DNA of 64,000 bases from JAIVJN01 sp036732565 (GTDB taxonomy: Bacteria; Acidobacteriota; Vicinamibacteria; Vicinamibacterales; UBA2999). How positions within the stretch are numbered: the first letter of the stretch is position 1; each line of letters begins with the position of its first letter. A model generated the notes under the pieces. It saw nothing but the letters and a program-made list of their open reading frames with translations. It had not been told where the DNA came from and ran no database searches. Of the stretch, positions 8,628 through 17,320 are shown in pieces. The stretch spans positions 3,712 to 67,711 of the forward strand of contig DAINCF010000001.1 of the NCBI GenBank assembly GCA_036732565.1, read 5' to 3'. Both the position numbers and the translations under genes were made by a program.

Positions 8628-9082
8628 TCACCGCCGTCGTAGGCTTGTTGCAACCGCTTCATGTCCAGCTTGTCCATCTGCAGCATGGCGTGCATCGCTC
8701 GCTGCGCCTTCGCGGCGTCGCTGTCGCTCAACATCTTGCCGAGCGTGTTCGGGACGATCTGCCACGACAGTCCGAACTTGTCCTTCAACCAGCCGCAGCG
8801 GCTGGGCGCGCCGCCGTCGGCGATGAGCCTGACCCACAGCTCGTCGATCTCCTGCTGCGTGTCGCAGCCGACGAAGAACGAAATGGCCTCGTTGAACGAG
8901 TGCTGCGGTCCGGCGTTCAGGCCGATGAACGGCTGACCTTCGAGCTCGAACTGGACCGACATGACCTTCCCCTGCGCCCGATTGACGGCAATCACCTTCG
9001 AGCGCTTGAAGGTCGAGGTGTAGAGGTTCATGGCGTCTTCGGCTTGCGTGTCGAACCAGAGAAACGGTGTGATCGATGGCAT
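8624..9082 (-). CDS. VOC-family (PhnB-like) protein
   Basis: A 152-residue protein of the vicinal oxygen chelate/PhnB group, small beta-alpha-beta proteins related to glyoxalases. It shows the typical start PSITPFLWFDTQAEDAMNLY, the QFELEGQPFIGLNAGP strand and the CGWLKDKFGLSWQIVP block, which is diagnostic for the 3-demethylubiquinone-9-methyltransferase-labelled subgroup; that enzymatic label is not thought to be reliable. A GGAGG site precedes the ATG by five bases. It converges on the preceding gene with a four-base overlap. Function in this organism is unknown. Confidence 0.88.
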   Translation of the reverse strand: MPSITPFLWFDTQAEDAMNLYTSTFKRSKVIAVNRAQGKVMSVQFELEGQPFIGLNAGPQHSFNEAISFFVGCDTQQEIDELWVRLIADGGAPSRCGWLKDKFGLSWQIVPNTLGKMLSDSDAAKAQRAMHAMLQMDKLDMKRLQQAYDGGD

Positions 9083-9215
9083 GATGGCCTCCCGCGGAGA
9101 TGCGGCGAACCGTGTTCGCCGCGTTCGTGAGTAAGTCGGAGCCGCTCGCCGGTTCTCGACATCGCGTTACCGAGATTCGACGGGCATGCGTCGCGCGGTT
9201 GTATCCTTGGCGCAG

Positions 9216-10628
9216 ATGACCTCGAAACTGAGCTTGTCCGCGGTGGCGGTCCTTCTCGGCGGACTCTCGATCGCCGCCCAGCAGAGTGAGCGTGCGATGC
9301 CCGACGTTCGTTTCATGGCGGTCGATCCCGGCCATTTCCACGCGGCGCTGGTGCAAAAGGAGATGTATCCGGGCGTCGCGGAGCGGGTCGACGTGTACGC
9401 ACCCGTCGGGCCAGATCTGACTGAGCACCTCAACCGTATCGTCGCGTTCAACCGGCGCAGCCAGTCGCCGACCAAGTGGGCCGTCGAGGTGCACGCGAGC
9501 CCCGACTTCTTCTCGCGCATGATCAAGGAGCGGCCCGGCAACGTCGCCATCTTCTCCGGGCGCAATCGCGGCAAGATCGCACAGGTTGGCACGTCGGTCC
9601 AAGCGGGCCTTCACGTGCTCGCCGACAAACCCTGGATTCTGAAGTCCGACGAGCTGCCCGCCCTCGACGCGGCGCTCGCCGACGCGGATGCCAAAGGCGT
9701 GGTCGCCTACGACGTCATGACCGAGCGCTTCGAGGCGACGAACAGCCTCCAGCGCGTGCTCGTGAACGACAAGGCGGTGTTCGGCGACATCGTGCCGGGC
9801 ACGGCGGACGAACCCGCGGTCTACATGGAGAGCGTGCACTTCCTGAAGAAGGTCGTCTCCGGTGTTCCGAACATCAGACCGCCGTGGTTCTTCGACACGG
9901 CGGAGCAAGGCGAAGGGCTCAACGACATCGGCACGCACCTCGTGGATCTGGTGCAATGGACGCTGTTCCCCGATCAGACCATCGACCATCGAGCCGATCT
10001 CCGCGTGTTGGCGGCGCAGCGTTGGCCGACCGTCATTCCCGAACCGGAGTTCCGCAGTGTCACGAACGCACCGGGGTTTCCGGAGAGCCTGTCGGCGTCG
10101 GTGAAGGACGGGAAGCTGGAGTACTACTGCAACACGCTCGTGTCGTACACGCTGCGCGGCATCCACACCAGGCTGAATGTGATTTGGGATTGGGAACCGC
10201 CGCAGGGATCAGGCGACACCCACTTCGCGTTCTACCGCGGCACGCGCGCGCGGATCGAGGTACGGCAGACGCGCGCGGACAAGTTCCGGCCGGAACTGTA
10301 CGTGGTGCCGGCCACGGCGGCGATCAAGGCGCAGGTCCTCTCGGCGGTGCAGGCGAACGTCGATCGATCCAAGAAGGACTATCCCGGCATCGGCGTCGAA
10401 GACCGCGGCACCGAAATCCGCATCACGATCCCCGATTCGCTCCGCGTGGGCCACGAGGCGCACTTCGCGCAGGTCACCGAGAGCTTTCTCGGTTACGTGC
10501 GCAATCGCCGTTCGCTTCCCGCATGGGAACGACCGAACATGCTGGCGAAGTACTACGTGACGACGACCGGCACGGAGCTGAGCCGCAAGAGTCCGTCCAA
10601 GCCCGCAACCCGCATCGCCCCGCAATAA
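9216..10628 (+). CDS. Secreted Gfo/Idh/MocA-family oxidoreductase
   Basis: About 470 residues, with a signal peptide (KLSLSAVAVLLGGLSIAAQ) if started at ATG 9216; an ATG at 9186 is in frame but would hide it. The N-terminal half is a Rossmann-type fold with the family block GLHVLADKPW (equivalent of the catalytic EKP loop) and the C-terminal half has EGLNDIGTHLVDLVQW, matching the putative oxidoreductase C-terminal domain found in Bacteroidota and Acidobacteriota. Members usually oxidise or reduce sugars or inositols with NAD(P). The classic GxGxxG dinucleotide motif is not clear (FMAVDPGHFHAA), so cofactor use is uncertain. Its place between pentose genes suggests a sugar substrate. Confidence 0.82.
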   Translation: MTSKLSLSAVAVLLGGLSIAAQQSERAMPDVRFMAVDPGHFHAALVQKEMYPGVAERVDVYAPVGPDLTEHLNRIVAFNRRSQSPTKWAVEVHASPDFFSRMIKERPGNVAIFSGRNRGKIAQVGTSVQAGLHVLADKPWILKSDELPALDAALADADAKGVVAYDVMTERFEATNSLQRVLVNDKAVFGDIVPGTADEPAVYMESVHFLKKVVSGVPNIRPPWFFDTAEQGEGLNDIGTHLVDLVQWTLFPDQTIDHRADLRVLAAQRWPTVIPEPEFRSVTNAPGFPESLSASVKDGKLEYYCNTLVSYTLRGIHTRLNVIWDWEPPQGSGDTHFAFYRGTRARIEVRQTRADKFRPELYVVPATAAIKAQVLSAVQANVDRSKKDYPGIGVEDRGTEIRITIPDSLRVGHEAHFAQVTESFLGYVRNRRSLPAWERPNMLAKYYVTTTGTELSRKSPSKPATRIAPQ

Positions 10629-10667
10629 ACGTCGTCCCCGACGGGCCAAACGTCGACCTTGACGTTG

Positions 10668-12143
10668 CTATTGCTTCGACGTTCGGCGCGGCGTATTGGG
10701 CACGATCAGGCGAATGAGACCGTCGCCTTTGTTCAGGATGAAGATCTGGCCGTTGGGCCCGACGCCGAATCGCAGATCGGCGCGCGTCGCGATCTCCTTC
10801 CCCTGCTCCATGTTCTTGTCCCGTATGAGCTGCAGCAACGTCTTCGACTCGCCCTCATCGTCGAACAGAATGCGGCGGACCGCATCCTGTCCGCCGTTGG
10901 GTGGAAGCTTGTCGGCGTTGACGTAGAACACTTCGCCGCTCGGGTTGTCGCCGAAGATCAGGAGACCGGCCAGCTGCTTGATGGTGTTCTGCCGATAGAC
11001 GAAGCCGCCGATCGCGGCTGCGTTTCGCTGGAAGAGCGGATCGAGCTGCCCGTACTCGACGACGGGATAGGTCATCTTTGGATCGCTGCGCGGCTTGGTG
11101 GCCGTGCTCACGAACCGATCGACATATGCGTAGCTGCCTTCCCAATCGTTCCACCCGAGGTTGGCCCCGGCCGTGACCGGGCTGATTTCCTCGACGATGT
11201 TCTGGCCGATGTCGGACATGTACATGCGGCCGGTCTTCGAGTCCCAGAACAGCCGCTGCGGATTGCGCACGCCGTAGGCGTAGATCTCAGCGAGCGTGTC
11301 GTCCTTGCCATCGCTCGCGAACGGATTGGCGGCCGGGATGCCGTACTTGCCGTTCGCGCTGTTCTTGCCGAGGGGATCGATGCGCAGGATCTTGCCGAAG
11401 ATCGAAGCGAGGTTCTGCGACATGTCCATCGGGTCGCCGCCGCTGCCACCGTCGGCCATGCCGACGTAGAGAAGACCGTAGTCGGCGTCGCGGGCCGTGG
11501 CCAACGGGTTGAAGGTCATGTGCCCGCCGTTGTGATTGGGAAATGGGTGCTCGACCCGCATCAGCTCGCGCGGGGCGTCGCCATCGTACGCAGCGGCGCT
11601 CGGGTTCTTGACCGTCCACTCGAGCAGGAGGTTGTCGTGCGTGCGCTTGGCCTCGGCCGAGGGCCTGAAGTCCGGCGTTGGTGTCGTGTTGCTGGTGTCG
11701 ACCAGCACATAGAACTTGCCAAAGCCCGGCGCACCGCGGCGCGTGAAGTGCGGATGGAACGCAATGCTCTGAATCCCGCGCTCGCTGAACTGCGACTGCA
11801 CGCTGACCGCCCACTTCGGATCGCGCAGGTCGAGATACGGCGCCACAGTGTGCCCGTCGTAGCTGACGGTGTAGATGATGCCGGTCATGTCCGCCACGAA
11901 CAGGCGCTTCGTGCCCGGCTCGTCCACCATGGCCATCGTCCGGGCAGGTTTCCCGTCGACGTCGGGAATTGAGGCGAACTCCCTGAAGCCGACGGTGATG
12001 ACGCCATCGGTGGTGGGAATGGGCGTAGGGAATGGATCGTCGGTCGTGTTCGGCGGCGGCGTCTGCGGTGGCGGTTGCGCGAGCGCTACCGCAGAAGAGG
12101 CCACCAGGAGAAGTCCCGCCACGAGCAGCCGCGTGATCAACAT
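10668..12143 (-). CDS. PQQ-dependent sugar dehydrogenase (GSDH/sorbosone type)
   Basis: A 491-residue secreted beta-propeller enzyme expected to oxidise aldoses in the periplasm with pyrroloquinoline quinone. The signal peptide is clear (LLVAGLLLVASSAVALAQ). Family blocks are ERGIQSIAFHPHF, HNGGHMTFNP, LYVGMADGGSGGDP and YGVRNPQRLFWD, covering the His and Arg residues that contact PQQ in soluble glucose dehydrogenase. No PQQ-synthesis gene is in the window, so cofactor supply is unknown. It is divergent from the first GH51 gene; a direct link to arabinose or xylose oxidation is only inferred. Confidence 0.88.
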   Translation of the reverse strand: MLITRLLVAGLLLVASSAVALAQPPPQTPPPNTTDDPFPTPIPTTDGVITVGFREFASIPDVDGKPARTMAMVDEPGTKRLFVADMTGIIYTVSYDGHTVAPYLDLRDPKWAVSVQSQFSERGIQSIAFHPHFTRRGAPGFGKFYVLVDTSNTTPTPDFRPSAEAKRTHDNLLLEWTVKNPSAAAYDGDAPRELMRVEHPFPNHNGGHMTFNPLATARDADYGLLYVGMADGGSGGDPMDMSQNLASIFGKILRIDPLGKNSANGKYGIPAANPFASDGKDDTLAEIYAYGVRNPQRLFWDSKTGRMYMSDIGQNIVEEISPVTAGANLGWNDWEGSYAYVDRFVSTATKPRSDPKMTYPVVEYGQLDPLFQRNAAAIGGFVYRQNTIKQLAGLLIFGDNPSGEVFYVNADKLPPNGGQDAVRRILFDDEGESKTLLQLIRDKNMEQGKEIATRADLRFGVGPNGQIFILNKGDGLIRLIVPNTPRRTSKQ

Positions 12144-12265
12144 GATGAGGCAGCGTAGATGGGACGGACGCGGAGAGTCAATTCGCCAGCGCCGTTCGTG
12201 GCGGCCTAACCGTTACGTTTTGCGCCACATCGGAGCTCGACCGGTGCGGAACTCGCGGCTTTCCT

Positions 12266-12294
12266 TTGACACGGTCGGGCGAACTGCTTAATAT
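12266..12294 (+). promoter_or_regulatory. Consensus-like sigma-70 promoter for GH51 gene
   Basis: TTGACA at 12266-12271 and TAATAT at 12289-12294 are separated by exactly 17 bases. Transcription should start around 12301-12303. The downstream GTG at 12303 would then be at or near the very 5' end of the message, whereas the ATG at 12330 would have a leader of about 28 bases. Confidence 0.75.
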
Positions 12295-12329
12295 CCGCCG
12301 TCGTGAACGTTTACGGTGCCGCGAATGCC

Positions 12330-13982
12330 ATGACAACCGGTTTCACTCGACGAGATTTCCTTCGCACCGCGGGTGCCGCCGCGGCGGTGACACTTGCCCC
12401 GCGGACGTCGCGCGCCGCCGACTCGCGGATCGACGTCGCCATCGACGAGCCGGGCGCGGTGATCACGCAGGATCTGTACGGTCACTTCGTCGAGCACCTT
12501 GGCGGTGTCGTCTACGACGGCGTGTGGGTCGGCGAGCAATCGAAGATCCCGAACACGGGAGGGATCCGTCAGGCGCTGATCGATCACATGCGGCGTCTTC
12601 CCAACGGCGCCATCCGCTGGCCGGGCGGCTGCTTTGCCGACAGCTACGACTGGCGGGACGGTGTTGGACCGAAGGCCTCGCGGCCGCGCCGAACGAATTT
12701 CTGGGCCAACTCCATGCAGGCCCTGCCGGACGACGCGGGCAAGTACGAGCCGAATCTTTTCGGCACGAACGACTTCATCCGGTTGTGCAAGCAGCTCGGC
12801 AGCGAGCCGTATCTCGCCGCGAATCTGCGCAGCTTACCGGCGCGCGATTTCTATCAGTGGGTCGAGTACTGCAACAGTCCCGCGGGGAGCTCGTCGCTCG
12901 CCGACCTCAGGGCCGCGTCAGGTGATCGCGAGCCGTTTCGCGTGCGCTTCTGGGGAGTCGGCAACGAAACGTGGGGCTGCGGCGGCAATCTCACCGCGGA
13001 GGAGTACGCGACCGAGTACCGTCGCTTCACCGCGTGGCTCCCCAGTTACGGCGTGGATCTGGCGCTCATCGGCGCGGGGCCTGGGAGCGGCGATCTGAAG
13101 TGGACGCGTGGCTTCTTCACGGCGCTGGCTGAGAAAGGCGAGGGGGCCCTCCGCAGCATCTGGGGTTGGGCGCTGCACCACTACTCGTGGAACGTCAGTC
13201 GCGGCGCGACCACCGACTGGAACAAAGGGAAAGGGGACGCCGTTCGGTTCACGACGGACGAGTGGTACGAGCTGTTGAAGGAAGGCGATCGAATCGACGA
13301 GCTCATCACGACACACTGGTCGGTGATGGGCGAGGTCGACCGGCAGCATCGCGTCAAGCTGCTCGTCGACGAGTGGGGCGCCTGGCATCGTCCCGGAACG
13401 GAGCTCATTCCCGGGCACCTGCTCGGCCAGCAGTTGACCATGCGGGATGCGCTGCTGACCGCGCTGACGCTCGACACGTTTCATCGTCATGCCGACAAAG
13501 TGGTGATGGCGAACGTGGCGCAGCTCGTGAACTGCCTGCACTCGCTGTTCCTTGCGCATGAAGATCGATTCGTCACGACGCCGGCCTTCCACGTGTTCGA
13601 GATGTACAAGCCGCATGTCGGTGGCCGTGTCGTGCGGGCGATCGCGTCGGCGCCGTCGGTGACCTACGAGCGTGTGGGCTCGACCGGCTCGCTGTGGGGA
13701 TTGGCGGGGTCCGCGTCGCTCAAGGATCGGACGCTCACGCTGACGATGGTCAATCCGCACGTGACGGAGCCGCGCGAGACCGAGATCGCCGTGCGCGGTG
13801 CCTCCATCGCCTCGATCCGTGTGGATGTCCTGCGCGCGGCTGATATTCACGCGGTCAACACGTTCGAGCACCCGACGGCGGTGGTTCCGCAGCAGGAGAA
13901 ATTGCCGGCGCCGCGTGGCAACCTCGTCGTCCACCGCTTTGCGCCCGCATCCGTCACCCGCCTGACCATCGAACTGGCGTAG
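12330..13982 (+). CDS. GH51 alpha-L-arabinofuranosidase, Tat-exported
   Basis: About 550 residues; removes terminal L-arabinofuranose from arabinoxylan or arabinan side chains. A Tat signal (TRRDFLRTAGAAAAVTL) opens the protein. The GH51 barrel is recognised by YGHFVEHLGG, IRWPGGCFADSYDW, the acid/base Glu213 in GVGNETWG and the nucleophile Glu348 in LLVDEWGAWH. The C-terminal beta domain ends near VTRLTIEL. ATG 12330 was preferred for the Tat signal, but an in-frame GTG at 12303 sits at the predicted transcript start. A second GH51 enzyme lies convergent to it. Confidence 0.92.
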   Translation: MTTGFTRRDFLRTAGAAAAVTLAPRTSRAADSRIDVAIDEPGAVITQDLYGHFVEHLGGVVYDGVWVGEQSKIPNTGGIRQALIDHMRRLPNGAIRWPGGCFADSYDWRDGVGPKASRPRRTNFWANSMQALPDDAGKYEPNLFGTNDFIRLCKQLGSEPYLAANLRSLPARDFYQWVEYCNSPAGSSSLADLRAASGDREPFRVRFWGVGNETWGCGGNLTAEEYATEYRRFTAWLPSYGVDLALIGAGPGSGDLKWTRGFFTALAEKGEGALRSIWGWALHHYSWNVSRGATTDWNKGKGDAVRFTTDEWYELLKEGDRIDELITTHWSVMGEVDRQHRVKLLVDEWGAWHRPGTELIPGHLLGQQLTMRDALLTALTLDTFHRHADKVVMANVAQLVNCLHSLFLAHEDRFVTTPAFHVFEMYKPHVGGRVVRAIASAPSVTYERVGSTGSLWGLAGSASLKDRTLTLTMVNPHVTEPRETEIAVRGASIASIRVDVLRAADIHAVNTFEHPTAVVPQQEKLPAPRGNLVVHRFAPASVTRLTIELA

Positions 13983-14012
13983 AGCTTAGCGTGTGTCGCG
14001 CACGCCATGATC

Positions 14013-14099
14013 GTACGTAGCGCAGGCCTTTAGGCCTGCCCAAGGCCGTTCGTCCGCTGGCTCGCGCCACTCGGGCAGGCCTGAAGGCCTGCGCTACGT
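14013..14099. repeat. Paired inverted family A repeat between convergent GH51 genes
   Basis: GTACGTAGCGCAGGCC (14013) and its mirror ending GCGCTACGTC (14099) flank a 30-base spacer. Each arm also folds on itself (CAGGCCTTTAGGCCTG and CAGGCCTGAAGGCCTG). It separates the two converging arabinofuranosidase genes and could serve as a bidirectional terminator. Confidence 0.8.
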
Positions 14100-14109
14100 C
14101 CCTTAGTCA

Positions 14110-15756
14110 CTACGACGTGGCGAGGTGGGCGACGGTGTACGAGCGCGCCGGGAGCTTGAAGGTCATACGCGCGCCGGCACTGGATGCTTCGAGGGTTCGC
14201 GGGGCGACGCGGTTGGGCTGCTCGAACGTGTTGAATGCCTTGAGGTCGTCGCCGGTCAGCGTGTGGCAGGCCAGCACGCGCGTTGGCGTGGGGCCGCGCC
14301 ATTCGAGCGCGAGCTCGCGTGGTGACTCGAGATCGCGATTCAGCATCAGCACGCAGGCCTCGCCGTTTTGCGGGTTGAGCGTGGCGACGACATCGAGGAA
14401 CGGAACGTCGGCGTTGCGGGCGAACTCCGGCCGCAAGCCGGCGGCGGTGATGGGATAAGTCTCACACTCCACGGCGACGTCGAGAACCTTGCCGTGCGCA
14501 TGGCGGATGGCCCAGGCGTACGGGTAGTAGATGCTCTGGCGCAGCACCGATGTATCGTTCGTCACCAGCGGCGCGATTACGTTGATGATCTGCGCGAGAC
14601 ATCCGATCCGCACGCGCTCCGACTGGCGGAGCAGGGTGTTGAGGAGACCTCCGACGAGCAGGGCGTCTTCGAGGTTGTAGACCTCTTCGAGCAGCTTCGG
14701 GGCGAACGCGCGCTTGCCGTTGACCGCGTCGCCGCTGTTCGCGCGGTACCACACGTTCCACTCGTCGAACGACAGCCACAGCCGCTTGCTCGACTTGCGC
14801 AGGCCTTGGACGTAGTCGCAGACGGCTGCGGTCTCGTGAATCTGCCGGTCCATGTCGAGATTCATGGCCAGGTAACGAGCCGGGTTGGTCCCCGTGCGAT
14901 CCTTCGTGTTGCCGTAATAGACGTGGAGCGAGAGGCCGTCCACCTGGTCGTAACATTCCTCGAGCACCTCGCGATCCCACTCGAGGTACGTCGCCATGCC
15001 CGGACCACTGGAACCGCAGGCAATCAGCTGCAGGCTCCGATCGAGCACACGCAACTGACGCGCCGTGTCACGCGCCTTGCGCCCGTACTCGCGCGCCGGC
15101 ATCGTCCCCATTTGCCACGGACCATCCATCTCGTTGCCGAGGCACCAGTAGCGCACGTTGTGCGGCTGCTCGTAGCCGTGCGATCGCCGCAGGTCGCTCC
15201 ATTTGGTGCCTTTGTCCAGGTTGCAGTACTCCACGTACGACACGGCCGTCTCCGGTGTGCCGGTGCCGAGGTTGAACGCGAGCAGCGGCTCGGTGCCGAT
15301 CAGCTTGCACCAGTCGATGAATTCGTTGGTGCCGAACTGATTCGTCTCCAGCGAATTCCACGCACGCTCCAGCACGGTCGGCCGCTTGTCCTTCGGGCCG
15401 ACGCCATCGAGCCAGTTGTAGCCCGAGACGAAGTTCCCGCCCGGGTAGCGCATGATCGGGACGGCCAATTCCTTCATCTGGGCGATCACGTCGGTGCGGA
15501 AACCGTTGCGGTCGGCGAGCTTGGAGCCGGGCTCGTAGACGCCGGTGTAGACGGCTCTCCCCAGATGCTCCAGGAACGCGCCGAACAGTCGACGGTCGAA
15601 GTCCGATCGACCGTGCGCCTGGCCGATCACCGCGCGGGCGGGTCCACGACTCACCTGTGCGTAGCCGATGGCGCTCAACCAGGAGGATGAGGTGGCCAGC
15701 GCAGCTCCAGTTTTCCCCAAGCCCGAGAGAAACGCGCGTCGGTCCGTGGTGGTCAT
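14110..15756 (-). CDS. GH51 alpha-L-arabinofuranosidase (second copy), Tat-exported
   Basis: 548 residues with a Tat-like N-terminus (DRRAFLSGLGKTGAALATSS). Key GH51 features are FGAFLEHLGRAVYTG, MRYPGGNFVSGYNW, acid/base Glu209 in CLGNEMDGPWQ and nucleophile Glu332 in LSFDEWNVWY. It is closer to the classical AbfA/Geobacillus pattern than its neighbour, whose acid/base block is GNETWGCGG, so the two are not recent duplicates and may attack different linkages. The genes converge with a paired palindrome between their ends. Confidence 0.92.
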   Translation of the reverse strand: MTTTDRRAFLSGLGKTGAALATSSSWLSAIGYAQVSRGPARAVIGQAHGRSDFDRRLFGAFLEHLGRAVYTGVYEPGSKLADRNGFRTDVIAQMKELAVPIMRYPGGNFVSGYNWLDGVGPKDKRPTVLERAWNSLETNQFGTNEFIDWCKLIGTEPLLAFNLGTGTPETAVSYVEYCNLDKGTKWSDLRRSHGYEQPHNVRYWCLGNEMDGPWQMGTMPAREYGRKARDTARQLRVLDRSLQLIACGSSGPGMATYLEWDREVLEECYDQVDGLSLHVYYGNTKDRTGTNPARYLAMNLDMDRQIHETAAVCDYVQGLRKSSKRLWLSFDEWNVWYRANSGDAVNGKRAFAPKLLEEVYNLEDALLVGGLLNTLLRQSERVRIGCLAQIINVIAPLVTNDTSVLRQSIYYPYAWAIRHAHGKVLDVAVECETYPITAAGLRPEFARNADVPFLDVVATLNPQNGEACVLMLNRDLESPRELALEWRGPTPTRVLACHTLTGDDLKAFNTFEQPNRVAPRTLEASSAGARMTFKLPARSYTVAHLATS

Positions 15757-15807
15757 GGCGACGCGAAGGATACCAGATTTCCCTTTCGGGAACGTTCACG
15801 AAGGTCC

Positions 15808-16221
15808 CTATCGCTCGCGCGCGCGATCGAGCACCGGCTTGATGTCGAGGATCGGCGTGCCGTTGAGCGCCTCGAGGTCGCGCACGCGAACCCGCGTGCC
15901 CTCGATCGCGAGGATCCGGACGCGATGCAGTCCGATGGGGTTCGGCCGATCCGCGGAGCGCGTGCTGAACACACCGGTGAGCGGGTTGGCCGGGTTGTCT
16001 CGTGGACGCACGACCAGTACGTCGCGGTCGGCCCGATCCAGCCACGTCAGCACGATGACGTCATCGTCCACTCGTAGATCGCGCAGGCCGTCGCCGACAC
16101 GTGCGGCGAACGCGAGCGTGGCCTCGGGCGATCCTTCGCTGCCTTGTTTCGGCGCGAGCGCGGCATCGACCAGCGACGACTCCACCCATCCGATTGGCTG
16201 CAACTCGTAGCGCTCTTTCAT
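15808..16221 (-). CDS. trmO: tRNA (t6A37) methyltransferase TrmO/TsaA-like
   Basis: 137 residues of the TrmO (YaeB, formerly TsaA/VirR) family, which adds an N6-methyl group to t6A37 of tRNA using SAM. Family signatures are all present: IGWVESS at the start, GVFSTRSADRPNPIGLHRV in the SAM-binding region and LNGTPILDIKP near the C-terminus. E. coli TrmO has an added C-terminal domain that is absent here, as in many short bacterial members. GGAGG lies ten bases before the ATG. It stands alone between the GH51 gene and a divergent membrane-protein gene. Confidence 0.88.
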   Translation of the reverse strand: MKERYELQPIGWVESSLVDAALAPKQGSEGSPEATLAFAARVGDGLRDLRVDDDVIVLTWLDRADRDVLVVRPRDNPANPLTGVFSTRSADRPNPIGLHRVRILAIEGTRVRVRDLEALNGTPILDIKPVLDRARER

Positions 16222-16296
16222 TGGTCACGTTCCTCCGTCGCGTTTCGTCATGGCGCCGGGCGCGAATGATCGCGTACATTCGTCGCTCGCGCACGC

Positions 16297-17202
16297 ATGA
16301 TCGGCATTGCGATCGTCTTGGTCGTCGTTGTGGCTCCGTTGCTTTACGGCATGACTGGAGCGGTCCGCATCTGGTGGGAATCAGCGGCGGCACGTGTTGA
16401 ACAGCCGCAGGTGAAAAGTTGGCGTCTCACGTTCGCCTCGGCGCTGTTGTACGTGCTCGCGTTCAACTTGACCTTCTTCATTCAAGAATTGTTTCTGGTG
16501 CTGCCCAAGGCGATGACGCCTGGCCTTCGGCCCAGGCTCTTCCACAACAATCACAACTGGGAAGGCGATCATCCACTGGCGCATCTGTTTCAAGGAACCG
16601 GGGCGCTCGCGATTCTGATCAGCGGCGTTGTGTGCGCCTTGATCGTCCAGCGCCGGAGCATCCGCTCGCCCACGCTCCGGCTGTTCCTCGTCTGGATGAC
16701 CTTTACCGGCATGCTGCAGGCCCTGCCGCAAGTGGTCGTCGGCAGCCTCGTCTCCGGTAACGATGTGGGTATGGCGATGGGTTACTTGGGGATCAGCGGC
16801 GCGACGAAGACCGCGGCAGCGCTCGTCGCCCTTGCCGCCATCCCGCCGATCGCGATGTGGCTGACGCGCGAGTTCCTCAGCCTTGCGGACGACCAGGTGC
16901 AGATCGCCAGCGCACGAGCGCGGGTCGCGTTCGTGTGGTCTGTCGCGACGCTGCCGGCGATCCTCGCGATTCCGATGATCATCCCGTTTCGTGTCCCGCG
17001 CGAATGGATTGAGGTGGCCGCGGTGCCGGTGATCTCGACCGCGATCGGGATTGCCTGGATTCAGGCGACCGCGTGGCACGTGCGTGGAGCGACCGCGCGT
17101 GGCGGCCTGAGCCGCTTATCAGCGATGTATCCACTCGGCGCGGTGCTGGTGCTGCTCGCGTTCTTTCAGCTCGTGCTGCGGCCGGGCATTCGCTTCTTCT
17201 AA
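16297..17202 (+). CDS. Multi-pass membrane protein of unknown function
   Basis: 301 residues with about eight hydrophobic segments, starting with an N-terminal helix (AIVLVVVVAPLLYGM). No catalytic signature was recognised. The loop PRLFHNNHNWEGDHPLAHLFQG, between helices two and three, is rich in His, Asn and Asp and could bind a metal or lie at a membrane surface. The C-terminus ends in a hydrophobic helix and GIRFF. It is divergent from trmO and converges on the heme-motif protein gene with a repeat element in between. I do not recognise the family. Confidence 0.75.
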   Translation: MIGIAIVLVVVVAPLLYGMTGAVRIWWESAAARVEQPQVKSWRLTFASALLYVLAFNLTFFIQELFLVLPKAMTPGLRPRLFHNNHNWEGDHPLAHLFQGTGALAILISGVVCALIVQRRSIRSPTLRLFLVWMTFTGMLQALPQVVVGSLVSGNDVGMAMGYLGISGATKTAAALVALAAIPPIAMWLTREFLSLADDQVQIASARARVAFVWSVATLPAILAIPMIIPFRVPREWIEVAAVPVISTAIGIAWIQATAWHVRGATARGGLSRLSAMYPLGAVLVLLAFFQLVLRPGIRFF

Positions 17203-17228
17203 TGGCATGTACTCTCGAATGTCCTACT

Positions 17229-17309
17229 GGGCCGTTCCGTAGGAACGGCCGGATTGCGCTCCCCAAGCACTCTGGCGACAGTAGCAATCCTGTTGATACG
17301 CTCCACTAG
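17229..17309 (+). repeat. Dispersed repeat family B, copy 1
   Basis: It opens with the inverted repeat GGCCGTTCC-GTA-GGAACGGCC and ends with ATCCTGTTGATACGCTCCACTAG. A second copy in reverse orientation lies at 47529-47610, sharing both ends and a less conserved middle. It fills the gap between two converging genes. Confidence 0.8.
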
Positions 17310-17320
17310 AGGGCGTTCGA

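Noticed and set aside
14368..15690. Plus-strand 440-codon frame opposite the second GH51 gene
   Set aside because: Arg/Val/His-rich mirror of a gene with intact GH51 catalytic residues.
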